Counted from the first letter of the stretch, positions 11,139-23,169 are shown. The stretch is 64,000 nt of DNA from Cercis canadensis (GCA_003255065.1 QAOA01000712.1:12055-76054), one strand, 5' to 3'. Notes: generated from the letters alone by a model not told the origin. Numbers and translations: made by a program.

Positions 11139-14100
11139 TCATTGTATATATTGGCGAAGATTTAGTACATTCCAAGTGCGGGGGATGTGGTCGCCTTCCA
11201 TGGTGGTCAGTTTGTATGCTCCTTTCCCAAGTACCTCGTGGATTCGGTAGGGGCCTTCCCAATTTGGTGCCAGCTTTCCTTCATTGAGGTGTTTTCTTGT
11301 GATGGTCGCCTTTCGAAGCACGAGGTCGCCCTGTTGAAACTCTCTTGATCTGACCTTGAGGTTGTGATAACGGGCGAGTTTCTGTTTGTATGCTATTGCT
11401 CGGATCCGAGCTTTATTTCTCTCTTCGTCCAGTAGGTCGAGGTTGACTTGTAATTGTTCTGAACTTTGATCTGTTTGAAAAAATTCTCTTCTGCGAGATG
11501 GTTCGCCAATTTCTACTGGGATCATAGCTTCGGTTCCGTAGGTAAGCTTGTATGGGGACATGCCTGTTGAGGTTTGGGAAGTAGTTCGGTAAGACCAGAG
11601 GACCCATGGTAGCTCTTCGACCCACCGAGACTTGGTTTGATCCAGTCTTTTCTTGATGCCATCCAGTAATATGCGGTTTGCCGCCTCTGCTTGGCCGTTA
11701 GCTTGAGGATGCTCGACCGAGGTGAAATGTAGCCTGATGCGGAGGTCGGCACAAAATGCCCGGAAACCCGAGTTGAGAACTGGGTCCCGTTGTCCGTGGT
11801 TATTGTATGTGGGATGCCGAACCTGCAAATGATGAAAGTTTGAACAAACTTTTTAGCATTTTTAGCCGTGATTGTAGCCAAAGGCTCGGCTTCGATCCAT
11901 TTAGAGAAGTAATCAATAGCGACAATAAGAAATTTTTTCTGCCCGAGGGCCAATGGGAAAGGTCCCAGGAGATCTAATCCCCAGCGGCTGAAAGGCCATG
12001 GTTCGACCGCGACATGTAGGTCGGTGGGTGGTGCGAGGTGGATATGTGCAAATTTTTGGCATTTGTCACATCTTTGCACAAATTTGGTCGCGTCAGTCCT
12101 CAAGGTTGGCCAATAGTATCCAGTTCTGAGGATACTAGCTGCTAAAGATCGGGCCCCGATGTGGTGGCCACATATTCCTTCATGGACCTCTTGCAGGACG
12201 TAAGTGGATTGATCTGGGGTTAGGCATTTCAAAAGCGGAGTGTGATAGCCGCGCTTGTAAAGCACGTCATTCTCTAAGTAATAGTTGGCTGCTATGCGTC
12301 GGAGCTTTCTTGCGTCTGCTTTCTCCTTTGGGAGGTTTCCTGTTTCGAGGTAATGTTTGATAGGGGTGATCCATGTTGGGGTCTCTTCCTCGACGATTAG
12401 TACTCCGACGTGTTCTGTACTGGGATGGTGGAGCGTTTCTTGGATGACTGTTTGATTATGCCCTGGTTTCTTGCTGCTGGCTAATTTGGAGAGAAGGTCG
12501 GCGCGGCAATTCTCGCTTCGTGGGATGTGGAGTATTTCGAAGTTTTTCAACTGGGAAGTTAAGTTTTGAACTATTTCGAGATACCTCATCATCAAGGGAT
12601 CCTTGGCTTGATATTCTCCCTTAACCTGGCTAGTGACTAACTGAGAGTCGCTGGATGCAAGGAGATTCTCGGATCCGAGCTCCAGAGCCAGCTTGAGACC
12701 GGCGATAAGGGCTTCATATTCAGCCTGATTGTTAGAGGTCGGAAACTCGAACCGCAGAGATTGCTCTATTGTTATACCCTCTGGACCTTCCACGATGATT
12801 CCTGCTCCTCCTCCTTTGATGTTGGAGGAACCGTCAACCGATAAGCGCCAAGCTTGGGGTTGACCGAGGTTGGGTGATTCGGGAGGAGTGAATTCGGCAA
12901 TAAAATCGGCCAGCGCTTGGGCCTTGATTGCATCTCTGGGCTCGTAAGTAATAGTGTGCTCGGAGAGTTCGACGGACCACCCGAGCATGCGTCCGGCTAG
13001 GTCGGGTTTTTGAAGGACCTGCCGTATTGGCTGATCTGTACGGACGGTAATTGGGTGATTTTGGAAATATGGTCGAAGGCGACGTGCTGAGAGGACGAGA
13101 GCATAAGCGAGTTTCTCTAATTTAGGGTAGTTGAGCTCGGACCCCTGAAGGGTATGGCTAGTGAAATAGACGGGTAGTTGGTTTTTTTCTTCGCGAACGA
13201 GGGCCGAGCTGACAGCATGGTTGCTGGAGGCAAGGTATAGGTAAAGTATCTCGGCTGGCTTGGGTTTAGAGAGTATGGGTGGGGAGGCTAAGTATTGCTT
13301 GAGTTCGTCAAAGGCACGCTGACTCTCTTCTGTCCATTCGAAGTTTTTGACCTTTTTGAGTGCTTGGAAGAAAGGGAGAGCTTTGTCGGCGGATTTTGAC
13401 ATGAATCGGGAAAGAGCTGCAATTCTGCCGGTTAGGCGCTGGACCTCCCTCACCGTTGTTGGTGGCTTCATCTGGATGATAGCGGCACATTTGTCGGGGT
13501 TTGCCTCGATGCCTCGGTGTGTTAACATGAAACCGAGAAACTTGCCAGCCGCTACCCCAAAGGTGCATTTGGAAGGGTTTAGGCGCATGGCGTGCTTACG
13601 GAGCTCGGAGAATGTTTCCTCGAGGTCGGCCAGATGGTTCTCCTCCGAGCGCGATTTGACAAGTAAGTCGTCTACGTATACCTCGACGTTTCGCCCTATC
13701 TGTGCTTTAAAAACTCTGTCCATCAATCTCTGATAGGTGGCCCCTGCATTTTTTAATCCGAAAGGCATGACTCGGTAGCAATATGTGGCCTTCTCCGTGA
13801 TGAAGGCTGTCTTATCCTCATCTTCAGGGTGCATGCGGATTTGGTTGTATCATGCTGTCTTATCTTCATCTTCAGGGTGCATGCGGATTTGGTTGTATTC
13901 CGAGTAGGCGTCCATAAAACTCAAAAGTTTGTAACCGGATGCTCCATCGACGAGTTTGTCAATGCTTGGAAGGGGATAAGGGTCCTTTGGACATGATTTG
14001 TTCAGGTCGGAGTAATCCACGCACATTCTCCATTTCCCGTTAGCTTTTTTGACCATGACGACGTTGGCCAGCCATGTCGCGTAAGGCACCTCCCGAATGA

Positions 14101-16600
14101 ACTTAGCGTCTAAAAGCTTGGCGACTTCATCTTGGATTGCTTTTTGACGCTCTGGACCTACTACCCGCTTCTTTTGTAGGACTGGTTTGGCCCCTGCATG
14201 AACAGAGAGTTTATGGCAGATGAAATCGGGATTTATACCTGGCATGTCGGCCGCTGTCCATGCGAATAGGTCGGCATTGGCGACCAGGAGATCAGTCAAC
14301 TTCTTGACGATAGGCGCAGGAAGGCCGGATCCCACATTTACTGTTTGATCGGGATTTGGTCCGACTTGGACTGGGATAAGGTCGCCTTTTGGCTCGGGCC
14401 GGGTCCCCTGACTCGGTCGGTTGTCCAGCTCGTCCAGGGGAGTCGAGGAGTTGTTGCTGGTGTCTTCCGGCTTTTTGGAGTAGTCGATGGAAAGGCTGAT
14501 GTTGTAGCAGGTTCTGCCGAGAAGCTGGTCGCCCCGCGCTTGACCGACTGTGCCCATAGTGGTGGGAAATTTAAGTAGGAGGTGCTTGGTGGATACAATG
14601 GCGTCAATGCTGTTGAGGGAAGGTCGTCCCAAAATGGCATTGTAAGCAGAGGGGCAATCGACGACCAAAAAACGAATGTCGGCGCTTGTTGAGTTGGGGA
14701 ATTCGCCGAGAGTAGCCCTAAGGTTTACAGTACCTTTGACGCCGACCTGGTGGCCTGAGAAACCGACAAGAGTTCCTGGATAGGTACTGAGGTTGGAGGT
14801 GGGGAGGCCGAGTTGAGAGTAAGCGTGGTAGAAAAGAATGTCGGCCGAGCTTCCTTGATCTACCAAGACTTTCCGGACCTCGTAGTTGGCTATCAAGCAA
14901 GAGATGACTACGGGATCATCGTGCTCGGGGTCAATGAGTCCATAGTCGGCATCGGAAAAAGAAATGGTTGGCTTCGATTTGGCTCTTTTAGCAGGGGTAG
15001 TGTGAGATATTTCGCGGTGGTATCGGTGGGCAGCTCGTTCATGTCTTTTCCGAGAAGACCTGGAGCATCCTCCACCCGCGAAACCGCCTGCAATGGTATG
15101 GATAATCCCTGCGGGATTTTGTCTTGGGTTTTCCTGATGGTTCGGGGGGAACCTGCCTGGAGCTCTGTCGCCCTGTGGATTCTGATCTGGGCGAATTGGA
15201 TGGTTTCTTGGAGGGGACTGGTGCCGTGGTCGGTGTTCCCTGTGGGGTCTTTGGCTGGGGAGAGGAACCTCAGCACGGTATTTTTGCAGATATCCCTTCT
15301 GGATGAGGTCCTCTATGACATTCTGCAGGTGTCGGCAGTCGTTGGTATCATGACCGCGTCCCCGGTGAAAAGCACAGTACTTGTCTTTCTCGGCTCCAAC
15401 CGTCTTTTTAGGGGGTGGGAGCTGAGCTAACTTGGTATGGCAGATTTCCTCGAGGACCCTGGCCCGACTTTGATTCAAGGGTGTGTAGCTGTCGAATCGA
15501 GGTCGGGTGGGGGATCTGTCTCTTTTGGGTTTTTTGTCGTCCTGGACCTTCTTGTCTCGAGGAGATTTGCCTATTGCATTTTGGCCAAGTATTTCTTCGA
15601 GATTGATATGCTTGGCCACCTTCAGCAGAAGGTTGGATAGGTTTGCCGGTGGGTCTAGGGTGAGATTTTCGAGTAGGCGTCCAGGTCGGAGGCCTGCTTG
15701 GATGGCATGCATAGCCACTGCTTCAGTGAGGTCGTGGACTTGCAGGGAGAGTTTATTGTACCTATCCATGTATTCTTTCAAGGACTCATTCTCCCCTTGC
15801 TTTAGTGTGGCTAGAACGGCGGAGGATCTTTGGTGAGTCATGCTGGTAGAGAAGCGAGCCTGGAAGAGCTCGGCAAGTTGATCGAAAGTTGAGATACTAT
15901 ACGGCGGGAGGCTTGAGAACCACTGAAGTGCTGCTCGGCGCAGAGTAGTAGGAAAGGCTCGGCACATGATTTCTTCTGCTGATCCTGCCAGAAGCATGAC
16001 CGAGTTATAATTTTCCAAATGCTCTCTAGGATCTGTAGAACCATCATAGGAGTTGAGGTGCGGTGGTTTGAAATTCTGGGGCAGAGGGAAAACCATGATT
16101 TCTTTTGTGAAAGGATGCTTGGCAGCTCGTCTCTTTTTCTCCAAAGCTTGTGATGGTTGGCTCTGAGCGGAAGTTTGTAGAGGTGCTTCTCGGACGAGGG
16201 ACTGGAAGGAAGATTGGTTTTCTTCGATCTCCTCAGTATGCGGAGTCTTGTGGTGTCTGCCTTGAAGAGTGTCTTGAAGGCGAAGAGGAGAGTTTCCGTG
16301 GGTTGAAGTTTCGACCCAAGAGTCGGCTTTTTGAACCCGCTGCTTTAATTATGCTATCTCTGCTTTGTCTGCCATCTGTTCTTGTTTGAGGGTTTGGATT
16401 TCGCGGAGCAAAAAAGAGAGAGTGGCCTTGTCTGAGTTTTGATCTGTGTTTACGCAAGGAGGTTCCGGGCTATGAGAAGTGTGGCGAGGAGGTGGGAGTG
16501 GCTGCCTTCGGGTAGTGCCTGGTTGAAATGGGGGTCTCGTGGGTGAATGAGTGGTTTCCGAGTTGGAGAGAGGGTTTCCAAGCTCGGTGGTCGGGTCCAT
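11139..16600 (-). pseudogene. Broken gag-pol polyprotein of element 2
   Basis: Same protein as in element 1, with the same domain order: gag, zinc knuckle, protease (LVDQGSSADIL), reverse transcriptase (VYVDDLLVKS), degenerate RNase H, second RNase H (VDGSSNIKG), and integrase (HHCC plus DDE). Start ATG is at 16600 (MDPTTELGNP); an ATG at 16624 adds eight residues. Three lesions are seen. A GAA-to-TAA stop lies at 16349-16351 early in gag. A 48-bp in-frame tandem duplication (13806-13853 repeated from 13854) creates a TGA in the reverse transcriptase. A 1-bp deletion near 11772 shifts the frame inside the integrase just after TTDNGTQF. The rest is open: 13850-16144 and 11522-13834 are both over 760 codons, so the damage is recent. 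Confidence 0.92.
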
Positions 16601-16665
16601 TTTGCACAAAACAGGATCGTTCAATGAATTTGTTTCTCGGGGAAAAGGGAGGAAACAAGAAATTC

Positions 16666-16681
16666 CCCACAGACGGCGCCA
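16666..16681 (-). promoter_or_regulatory. Inner (duplicated) primer-binding site
   Basis: Minus-strand TGGCGCCGTCTGTGGG, identical to the outer site at 16881-16896, but next to only a fragment of LTR. It is probably not used. Confidence 0.65.
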
Positions 16682-16880
16682 AATGACGATGTCTGATTTG
16701 GTTCAAAGGAGAGAGGTTGGTTAAGTGGGACCACTTGAAGAAATGGGGGTCTCGTGGGTGAAGGAGTGGTTTCCGAGTTGGAGAAAGGGTTTCCGAGCTC
16801 GGTGGTCGGGTCCATTTTGCACAAAACAGGATCGTTCAATGAATTTGTTTCTCGGGAAAAAGGGAGGAAACAAGAAATTT

Positions 16881-16896
16881 CCCACAGACGGCGCCA
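16881..16896 (-). promoter_or_regulatory. Primer-binding site of element 2
   Basis: Minus-strand TGGCGCCGTCTGTGGG lies two bases inside the 5' LTR. The terminal TGG matches a tRNA CCA end. This sequence is familiar from Tat/Ogre elements, where it is assigned to a tRNA-Arg; that assignment is from memory. Confidence 0.75.
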
Positions 16897-16898
16897 AA

Positions 16899-17184
16899 TG
16901 ACGATGCCTGATTTTGGTTCAAAGGAGAGAGGTTGGTCAAGTGGGACCACTTGAAAAGATAAATGGCCAAGGTCGGATGTATACCCGAGCTTGATGCTGA
17001 GGGGATATGAAATGGGAGTTTTATGTATCCCTTTTGTCTTGTCCGAAAGCGTGTCCTTTTATTTCTTGTCCTCTGCTTATTTATAGGGAGATTCTCAGGT
17101 TTAAAGGATTTAGGGAATGGGTTCAGTTATGGGCTTGGTGATAATGGGCTTAGACTTTATGGGCCGAAATATTGGGTATCTACA
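16899..17184 (-). repeat. 5' LTR of element 2
   Basis: 286 bp, TGTAGATACC...GGCATCGTCA on the minus strand. A TATA box (minus-strand TATAAATAA) lies at 17077-17085 and would drive the gag-pol transcript leftwards. Confidence 0.9.
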
Positions 17185-17593
17185 AAATGCGCGAACATAT
17201 CTATAGAAGTTCATAATCCTCCTCCTAGATAAACAAGGATGCAATTGCCGGATTATTACCATTAAGGAATTCCAGAAACGGCTTCTTCTTTTCTCGCCTC
17301 TCTCTTTGCTTTCCATTGTTTTGGGATCAATACTGGATTAATGTATGACTTTTCAAAATTGTCTTTTATGTATCTTAACTCATGCTATATAAGTGGCTAT
17401 ATGTCTTTATTGTTCTTATAATATATGTAGATCAAATCTCTCTTTGTTTTTTTTTTTTTTTTTGTTTAATAGGATGAATTTAGTTTTACTAGGCTTGTTG
17501 TTACCATATAAATTTTTAGCTTAATTGCAATTTTGGTTCTCATATTTTGGTAAAACAAACGATTTGGTCTCTTATTTTGAAAATGAACTATTT
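17185..17593. other. Flank between element 2 and the Copia element
   Basis: No gene seen. It holds a T run (about 17444-17464). From 17519 it holds the first half of a dispersed repeat (GCTTAATTGCAATTTTGGTT) whose second half resumes after the Copia element at 22727. The same family recurs in reverse orientation at about 56190-56275. Confidence 0.5.
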
Positions 17594-17863
17594 TATTAAA
17601 GATTATAACCAGCATGCACGTCAGTAAACATGCATGAGTTACACTCGTGTTTCTTTTTTTTAATATTTTAGCTTATATAGCTCTGACGTGTTACTGTTCC
17701 TTTTTAATATTTTAGCTATATATAAATATAGCTGAGACATGTTACTGTTTTCTTTTTAATATTTTAGCTGTATAAATATAGCTCAGCTGTACTGTGCAAA
17801 ATCAATCAATCTTATCAATCGTTTGAATATATTTTTCTTTCCTTCTTTTCCGCAAATCTGTTA
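17594..17863 (+). repeat. 5' LTR of the Copia element
   Basis: 270 bp. It contains three imperfect ~55-bp internal repeats built from TTTTTAATATTTTAGCT and GTTACTGTT. It has TATA-like sequences, the best being TATATATAAATA near 17717-17728. Confidence 0.88.
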
Positions 17864-17876
17864 TGGTATCAGAGCA
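17864..17876 (+). promoter_or_regulatory. Copia primer-binding site
   Basis: TGGTATCAGAGCA directly follows the 5' LTR. It is the classic plant Copia site complementary to the 3' end of initiator tRNA-Met. Confidence 0.9.
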
Positions 17877-17913
17877 AGGCACGTTCATTGCGTGACCTTC
17901 TCTGCACCTTCCG

Positions 17914-20900
17914 ATGGCGCGACCACAGACTCCGATCAATACCAATCCACCACCGCACACACCAGCAACTCCTCAGCAACATTACGTTCATCCTTTTCCT
18001 CCGATTATTCCTCCGAGAGCTGAAGATGATCCAACGAGTTTCTACCATCTCCATGGCAATGAAAATCCTACACTTCTTCTTGTCACCGAAGTACTACATG
18101 GCACCAATTATCACAGTTGGGCCAGGGCGATGAGGCTAGCTCTGCTTGCCAAAAACAAAATCCAATTCGTTGATGGATCTCTTCCGGTGCCATCTCAACA
18201 TGAACTGATGTACAAGGCATGGCAACGCTCGAACACGATGGTTGTCTCCTGGCTTCTTCGTGCAATCAGTCCCACGATTCATAGAAGTATCATGTGGTTA
18301 GACAATGCGGTGGATATATGGAATGACTTGCGAGATCTTTTTCACAAGGAGATCCGTTCCGACTCATGGAGCTACAGGAGGAAATCTTCAAGATCAATCA
18401 AGGTACTCATTCTGTCACAGAGTACTATACAAGGTTGAAGATACTCTGGGATGAGTTTGGGAATCTTCGTCCCTTGCCAACCTGTGCTTGCTTTCAAGGA
18501 GGACGCTGCCAATGTTTTCTCACTGCACAAAAATATCAAACTCAAAATCAGGTGATACGTTTCCTAAGAGGCTTGAATGAATGCTATAGCACTGTGAAAT
18601 CTCAGATTATGTTAATGGACCCCTTGCCTCAAATTAATAAAGTTTTTTCGTTAGTTATTCAACACGAAAGGCAATTTGTTACTGTTCCTGGTGATCTTGA
18701 ATCCATGTCTGAACAGAATGTTGCTTTAGCTACTAAGAGCTGGAATTACAAATCCACACACAATAAGAAGCCTATGTGTTCATTCTGTGGTCTACCTGGG
18801 CATACAGTTGATAATTGTTATCGAAAGTTTGGCTTTCCACCAGGTTTTAAAGCCAAAGGCCGACAGCAATCTAAAGTTAATCAGGTCGATCATTTCCTGA
18901 TTGAACAAGATGAGTTTTCACAAGATGATTCCTTGCAGGAACCTTGTGAGGATGGTGAAGTCAAGCTTACTCAGCAAGAATATCTACAATTAATGTCTCT
19001 TATTAATCCTCCTAAACAGACGAATACTATGCCTACATGCAATGCAGATGTAACAATCAACTCTGGATTTGCTAGCCTCACTCTTGCCGAAGAGCTACAT
19101 ACTGGTATTGTTCTTTCCTGCAATAATTCTGATCTGCATTCTCAAAAACGATGGATTGTAGATTCAGGTGCCACCAATCACATTACTTGTTGCTCCGATT
19201 ACTTTACTACTTGTGTTCCTGTGTCCAATTGGTTTGTTAGTCTTCCTAATAACATGAATGCAGAGGTTACACATGTTGGGACAGTAGCCTTGTCAACTAA
19301 TTTAGTCTTACAGCAAGTCTTATATGTTCCTTCATTTTCTTTCAATTTAATTTCTGTGAGCAAGATGATTAAGGATTCTCAATGCTCTTTTGTTTTGCAA
19401 AAGGGGCATTGTTTGATCAAGGAACCTCGATGTTGGAAGACGATTGGCTTGGCTAGGGAGAGAGAATGGCGGTCTTTATCATCTGGTTGCTCCTATTAGT
19501 TCACGGCAAGGAAGCTCCTTGAAGGATTCTGATGATCTTGCAGACAACACTAATGTTCCTAGTCATGTTTTAGCTAATACTTCTGTAATTGGCACTGCCT
19601 TTGATTTATGGCATTATCGTTTAGGTCATGCTTCTTATGAACGCATTAAACCATTGGTAACTCATAATAAAGACATTTCTTATGACCCAAAATTTCTCTG
19701 TGATATCTGCCATCTTGCCAAGCAAAAGAGACTTTCCTTTCCAATTAGCACTTCCATTTCTGCTAATTCTTTTGACTTAGTGCACATGGATATTTGGGGA
19801 CCAAATGCCACTGGCTCATTAGAAGGATACAAATATTTCCTCACTATTGTCGATGACAGAAGTCGATACACTTGGGTTTACATGATGAGGACCAAAAGTG
19901 AGACTAGAACACACATTCAGAATTTCTATCAGCTTGTTCTTACTCAGTTTGGGGTAAAAATCAAAGCCTTTCGTACTGATAATGGACTGGAATTCATGAT
20001 GACAAACTTTTATCAGAATAATGGTATTATTCATCAAAGGAGTTGTGTTGAAACTCCTCAGCAAAATGCTGTAGCCGAAAGGAAATATCAACACATCTTG
20101 AATGTGGCTAGAAGCTTATGTTTACAATCAGGCTTATCCCTTTCTTTGTGGAATTATGCCATTGTTCATGCAGTGTACTTGATCAACAGAACACCCACAC
20201 CCGTGTTGCAAAACCTTACTCCTTTTGAGCTTGTCTTTGGACATTCTCCAACACTTTCACACTTGAAGGTGTTTGGTTGTTTGTGTTATGTCAAGACTCT
20301 CACTCAACATAGAAAGAAGTTTGACCCTTGTGCTAGCCGGTGCATTTTTTTGGGATACATTGCTGGTGTGAAAGGTTACAAGGTGCTAGACCTTGACACC
20401 ATGTCTTTCCTTGTCTCACGAGATGTCAATTTCTATGAACACTGTTTTCCCTTGCTTCCTTCGTCCCCTGCCACACCAGCCTCATCTGCTCCTGTTCTTC
20501 CCACAGAATCCACCATTGCAGAACCACCCTCCCTTTCTGCTCCACTCTCTTCTTCCTCATCAACCACTCACCATCTTCCTGTTCTAAGCCCTATGACTGA
20601 ATTTTCCACTCCACCCTCACCAATCATTCACCATAGCTCATCCTCACCAGTCCTCCCCCATAGCCTTGTTCCAAGCCCCATGATTGTTTCTTCCCCTCCA
20701 TCTTCTTCTCCCAACCTTCTTCCTACACAAGATTTACTGCCAACCAGAAAATCCACTCGTATCAGGCACCCTCCAACATACCTTCAAGATTTTCATGCCT
20801 CCATTAACTGTGTCATCTCTACAGCTGCCATCAAACATCCCTTGTCCAAGGTTCTTTCTTATTCTCATTTATCTCCTACAGATAGGTTCTTTGCTCTCAA

Positions 20901-22449
20901 TGTCACCGCTCATGTTGAACCCACAACCTATGAGGAAGCTATCAAATATCCTTGTTGGCAGGAGGCTATGAACGCCGAATTACATGCTCTTGAGCAGAAT
21001 AACACTTGGGTTCTTACACCTCTTCCAAGGGGCAAGCATGCTGTTGGGTGTAAGTGGGTATACAGAATTAAATATAAAGCAGATGGCACCATTGAACGCT
21101 ATAAGGCCAGACTTGTGGCCAAGCGATACACTCAAGAGGCAGGGATTGATTATTTTGACACCTTTTCCCCTGTTGCTCGAATGACTACAGTTCGCACTCT
21201 TCTTGCTTTGGCTGCTATTAAAGGATGGCATGTTGAACAACTTGATGTCAACAATGCTTTTCTGCATGGGGATTTAAATGAGGAAGTGTATATGACTGTG
21301 CCTCCAGGACTGCCATCCACAGCTCCTTCAATGGCTTACAGGTTACAGAAGTCCATTTATGGTTTAAAACAAGCCAGTCGACAATGGCATTGTAAGCTTT
21401 CTTAAGCTTTATATTCCTAAGGTTTCAAACCTGCTTCTTCTGATTCTTCAGTTTTTATTAAGCAAACTCCTTCTAGCTTCCTTGTTTTATTGGTCTATGT
21501 TGATGATGTGATCCTAGCCAGTGACAACAAGCATGCCATTGATGATATCAAGGCTTTTCTGGACTCCACCTTCAAGATCAAGGATCTTGGTCCTCTGCGT
21601 TATTTTTTGGGCATAGAGGTGAATCGTTCCAGTGAGGGCATTACTTTATGTCAAAGGAAATACACTCTCCAATTACTCTCTGATGCAGGTTTTCTTGCTT
21701 GTAAACCTACTAAGTCTCCCCTTGCTGCTGGTACTGTTCTCACATCTACTGATGGTACACCTCTTCTTGATTCTTCAGAATATAGGAGGTTAATTGGTAG
21801 ATTGCTTTACTTGACTAACACACGGCCAGATATCACTTATGCCGTTCAACAACTGTCTCAGTTTGTTGATAAACCCTCTGATATACATCAGCAGTGTGCC
21901 CACAGGGTTCTTCGCTTCCTCAAAGCTAATCCCGGGAAAGGCATCCTTCTTCCCTCTACTTCCTCATTGCAGTTAAAGGCCTTTTCTGATTCTGACTGGG
22001 CCACTTGCCCTGAAACTCGCAAGTCCATTACTGGTTTTTGCATTTTCCTTGGCCAATCTCTCATTTCTTGGAAATCCAAGAAGCAAACTACTGTTTCTCG
22101 CTCCAGTTCCGAAGCAGAATATCGAGCTTTGGCTTCAACTACATGCGAAATTCAATGGCTTCTGTACATGCTCCAGGATTTTGGTATTCATCCTCTTCCT
22201 GCTCTCTTATTTTGTGATAATCAATCAGCTATTCATATTGCTCACAACCCCGTTTTTCATGAGCGCACCAAACACCTTGAGATTGATTGTCACATTGTTA
22301 GAGAACGAGTACAATCTGGTGTTCTTAAGCTCTTACCAGTTGACACTTCTCAACAGCTTGCTGATTGTTTCACTAAAGCTCTTGCCTCTCCACGTCTCCA
22401 TGCTATTACTTCCAAGTTGCAACTTCATGATCCATTCCGTCCACCTTGA
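17914..22449 (+). pseudogene. Broken gag-pol polyprotein of the Copia element
   Basis: Starts MARPQTPINT. Gag contains NYHSWARAMRLALL and a CX2CX4HX4C knuckle (CSFCGLPGHTVDNC). Protease has WIVDSGATNHI. Integrase has [31 protein letters not shown] and QQNAVAER. Reverse transcriptase has [18 protein letters not shown] and VYVDDVILAS. RNase H ends with QQLADCFTKAL. Two frameshifts that cancel each other (near 18350-18365 in gag and near 19440 after the protease) and two in-frame TAA codons (21403-21405 and 21418-21420) inside the reverse transcriptase break it. A Pro/Ser-rich linker (about 20450-20750) separates integrase from reverse transcriptase, as is usual. The stop at 22447-22449 touches the polypurine tract. 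Confidence 0.93.
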
Positions 22450-22457
22450 GGGGGGTG
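22448..22457 (+). promoter_or_regulatory. Copia polypurine tract
   Basis: GAGGGGGGTG directly before the 3' LTR, overlapping the gag-pol stop codon. Confidence 0.8.
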
Positions 22458-22726
22458 TATTAGAGATTATAACCAGCATGCACGTCAGTAAACATGCATG
22501 AGTTACACTCGTGTTTCTTTTTTTAATATTTTAGCTTACATAGCTCTGACGTGTTACTGTTCCTTTTTAATATTTTAGCTATATATAAATATAGCTCAGA
22601 CATGTTACTGTTTTCTTTTTAATATTTTAGCTATATAAATATAGCTCAGCTGTACTGTGCAAGATCAATCAATCTTATCAATCATTTGAATATATTTTTC
22701 TTTCCTTCTTTTCCGCAAATCTGTTA
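22458..22726 (+). repeat. 3' LTR of the Copia element
   Basis: 269 bp, TATTAGAG...TCTGTTA, aligning along its whole length with 17594-17863 and followed by the target duplication TATTT. Confidence 0.9.
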
Positions 22727-22875
22727 TATTTGGTCTTTATATTTTCACAAAATCAGCAGTTTTGGTCCTTCCCTTAGTGTACTGTTAAAAACTTAACAGA
22801 AAATGTTGATATAACATTAAAAAATTAATTTTTGATTCCAAATCAGTAATTTAAATGCATATAACATGCACATAA

Positions 22876-23169
22876 CTCTATATATTCAATCTGCAAGATT
22901 GGGATGCACATGTCTATGGTCGTCAATTGATGCAAATGACTCAAGTCAGCAAGACTAGCATTTTGACTTTGTTCTGTCTGCCCTTCAGCCTCCCACTGGA
23001 TTGAATTGTTTCACATATACAACTCTTCCAAACTATTCAACCTTGATACTACGTTAGGTGGGATCACTTTAAGTTTTGAGCAATTACTTATGGCAAGCAA
23101 TTGTAGCTTCTTCCCTAATTCACTTGGCAAATTTTCATTTATATGTAGTTTGTTTGCAAGAACTTGCAG
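22876..23169 (-). pseudogene. CC-NBS-LRR resistance gene fragment (LRR part)
   Basis: Ninety-eight codons on the minus strand read as leucine-rich repeats of the RPS5/At4g27190 type. Landmarks in order are NLPSELGKKLQLLAI, SNCSKLKVIPPNVVSRL, NSLEELYM, then a TGA at 23011-23013, then SIQWEAEGQTEQSQ, ASLADLSHLHQLTTIDM and IPILQIEYIE. The order and spacing fit that family closely as I know it. The CC, NB-ARC and most LRR parts are absent, and the frame closes shortly after, so this is a relic. About 100 bp just upstream on the minus strand resemble 56565-56690, which points to an older local duplication. Confidence 0.75.

Larger units (their letters stand above)
16525..16953. repeat. 213-bp tandem duplication of leader, primer-binding site and LTR end
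   Basis: Positions 16525-16738 and 16741-16953 are near-identical direct copies. Each holds the start of gag, the leader, the primer-binding site and the last ~55 bp of the LTR. Only the outer copy joins a full LTR (16899-17184). The inner copy leaves a stranded LTR fragment at 16683-16740. Confidence 0.85.
7530..17184 (-). mobile_element. Tat-like Ty3/Gypsy element 2, full length
   Basis: Complete element of about 9.65 kb on the minus strand. The LTRs are 16899-17184 (5') and 7530-7817 (3'), both TG...CA on the minus strand. The primer-binding site is next to the 5' LTR and the polypurine tract next to the 3' LTR. Gag-pol (minus) and the aORF (plus) converge on a repeat array at 10530-11130. 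No 5-bp target duplication is visible: the left flank is CAAAG and the right flank AAATG. That suggests recombination with another copy, a joining error, or decay of the flanks. The near identity to element 1 makes a recent common origin likely. Confidence 0.92.
17594..22726 (+). mobile_element. Ty1/Copia retrotransposon, full length but defective
   Basis: 5.1-kb element with LTRs 17594-17863 and 22458-22726 and the target duplication TATTT on both sides (17589-17593 and 22727-22731). The domain order gag, protease, integrase, reverse transcriptase, RNase H defines Copia. The LTRs differ by about six substitutions and one indel over 270 bp, counted by eye. The element is therefore young but not brand new. 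The LTR ends are TA...TA rather than TG...CA. Confidence 0.93.

Noticed and set aside
14813-15430. 205-codon plus-strand ORF inside gag
   Set aside because: It lies antisense to gag-protease, keeps no motif, and is an open shadow of a conserved minus-strand coding region. The matching ORF in element 1 is broken into shorter frames.
20393-20971. Short plus-strand ORFs in the Copia integrase to reverse transcriptase linker
   Set aside because: They are out-of-frame shadows of the Pro/Ser-rich linker of gag-pol.
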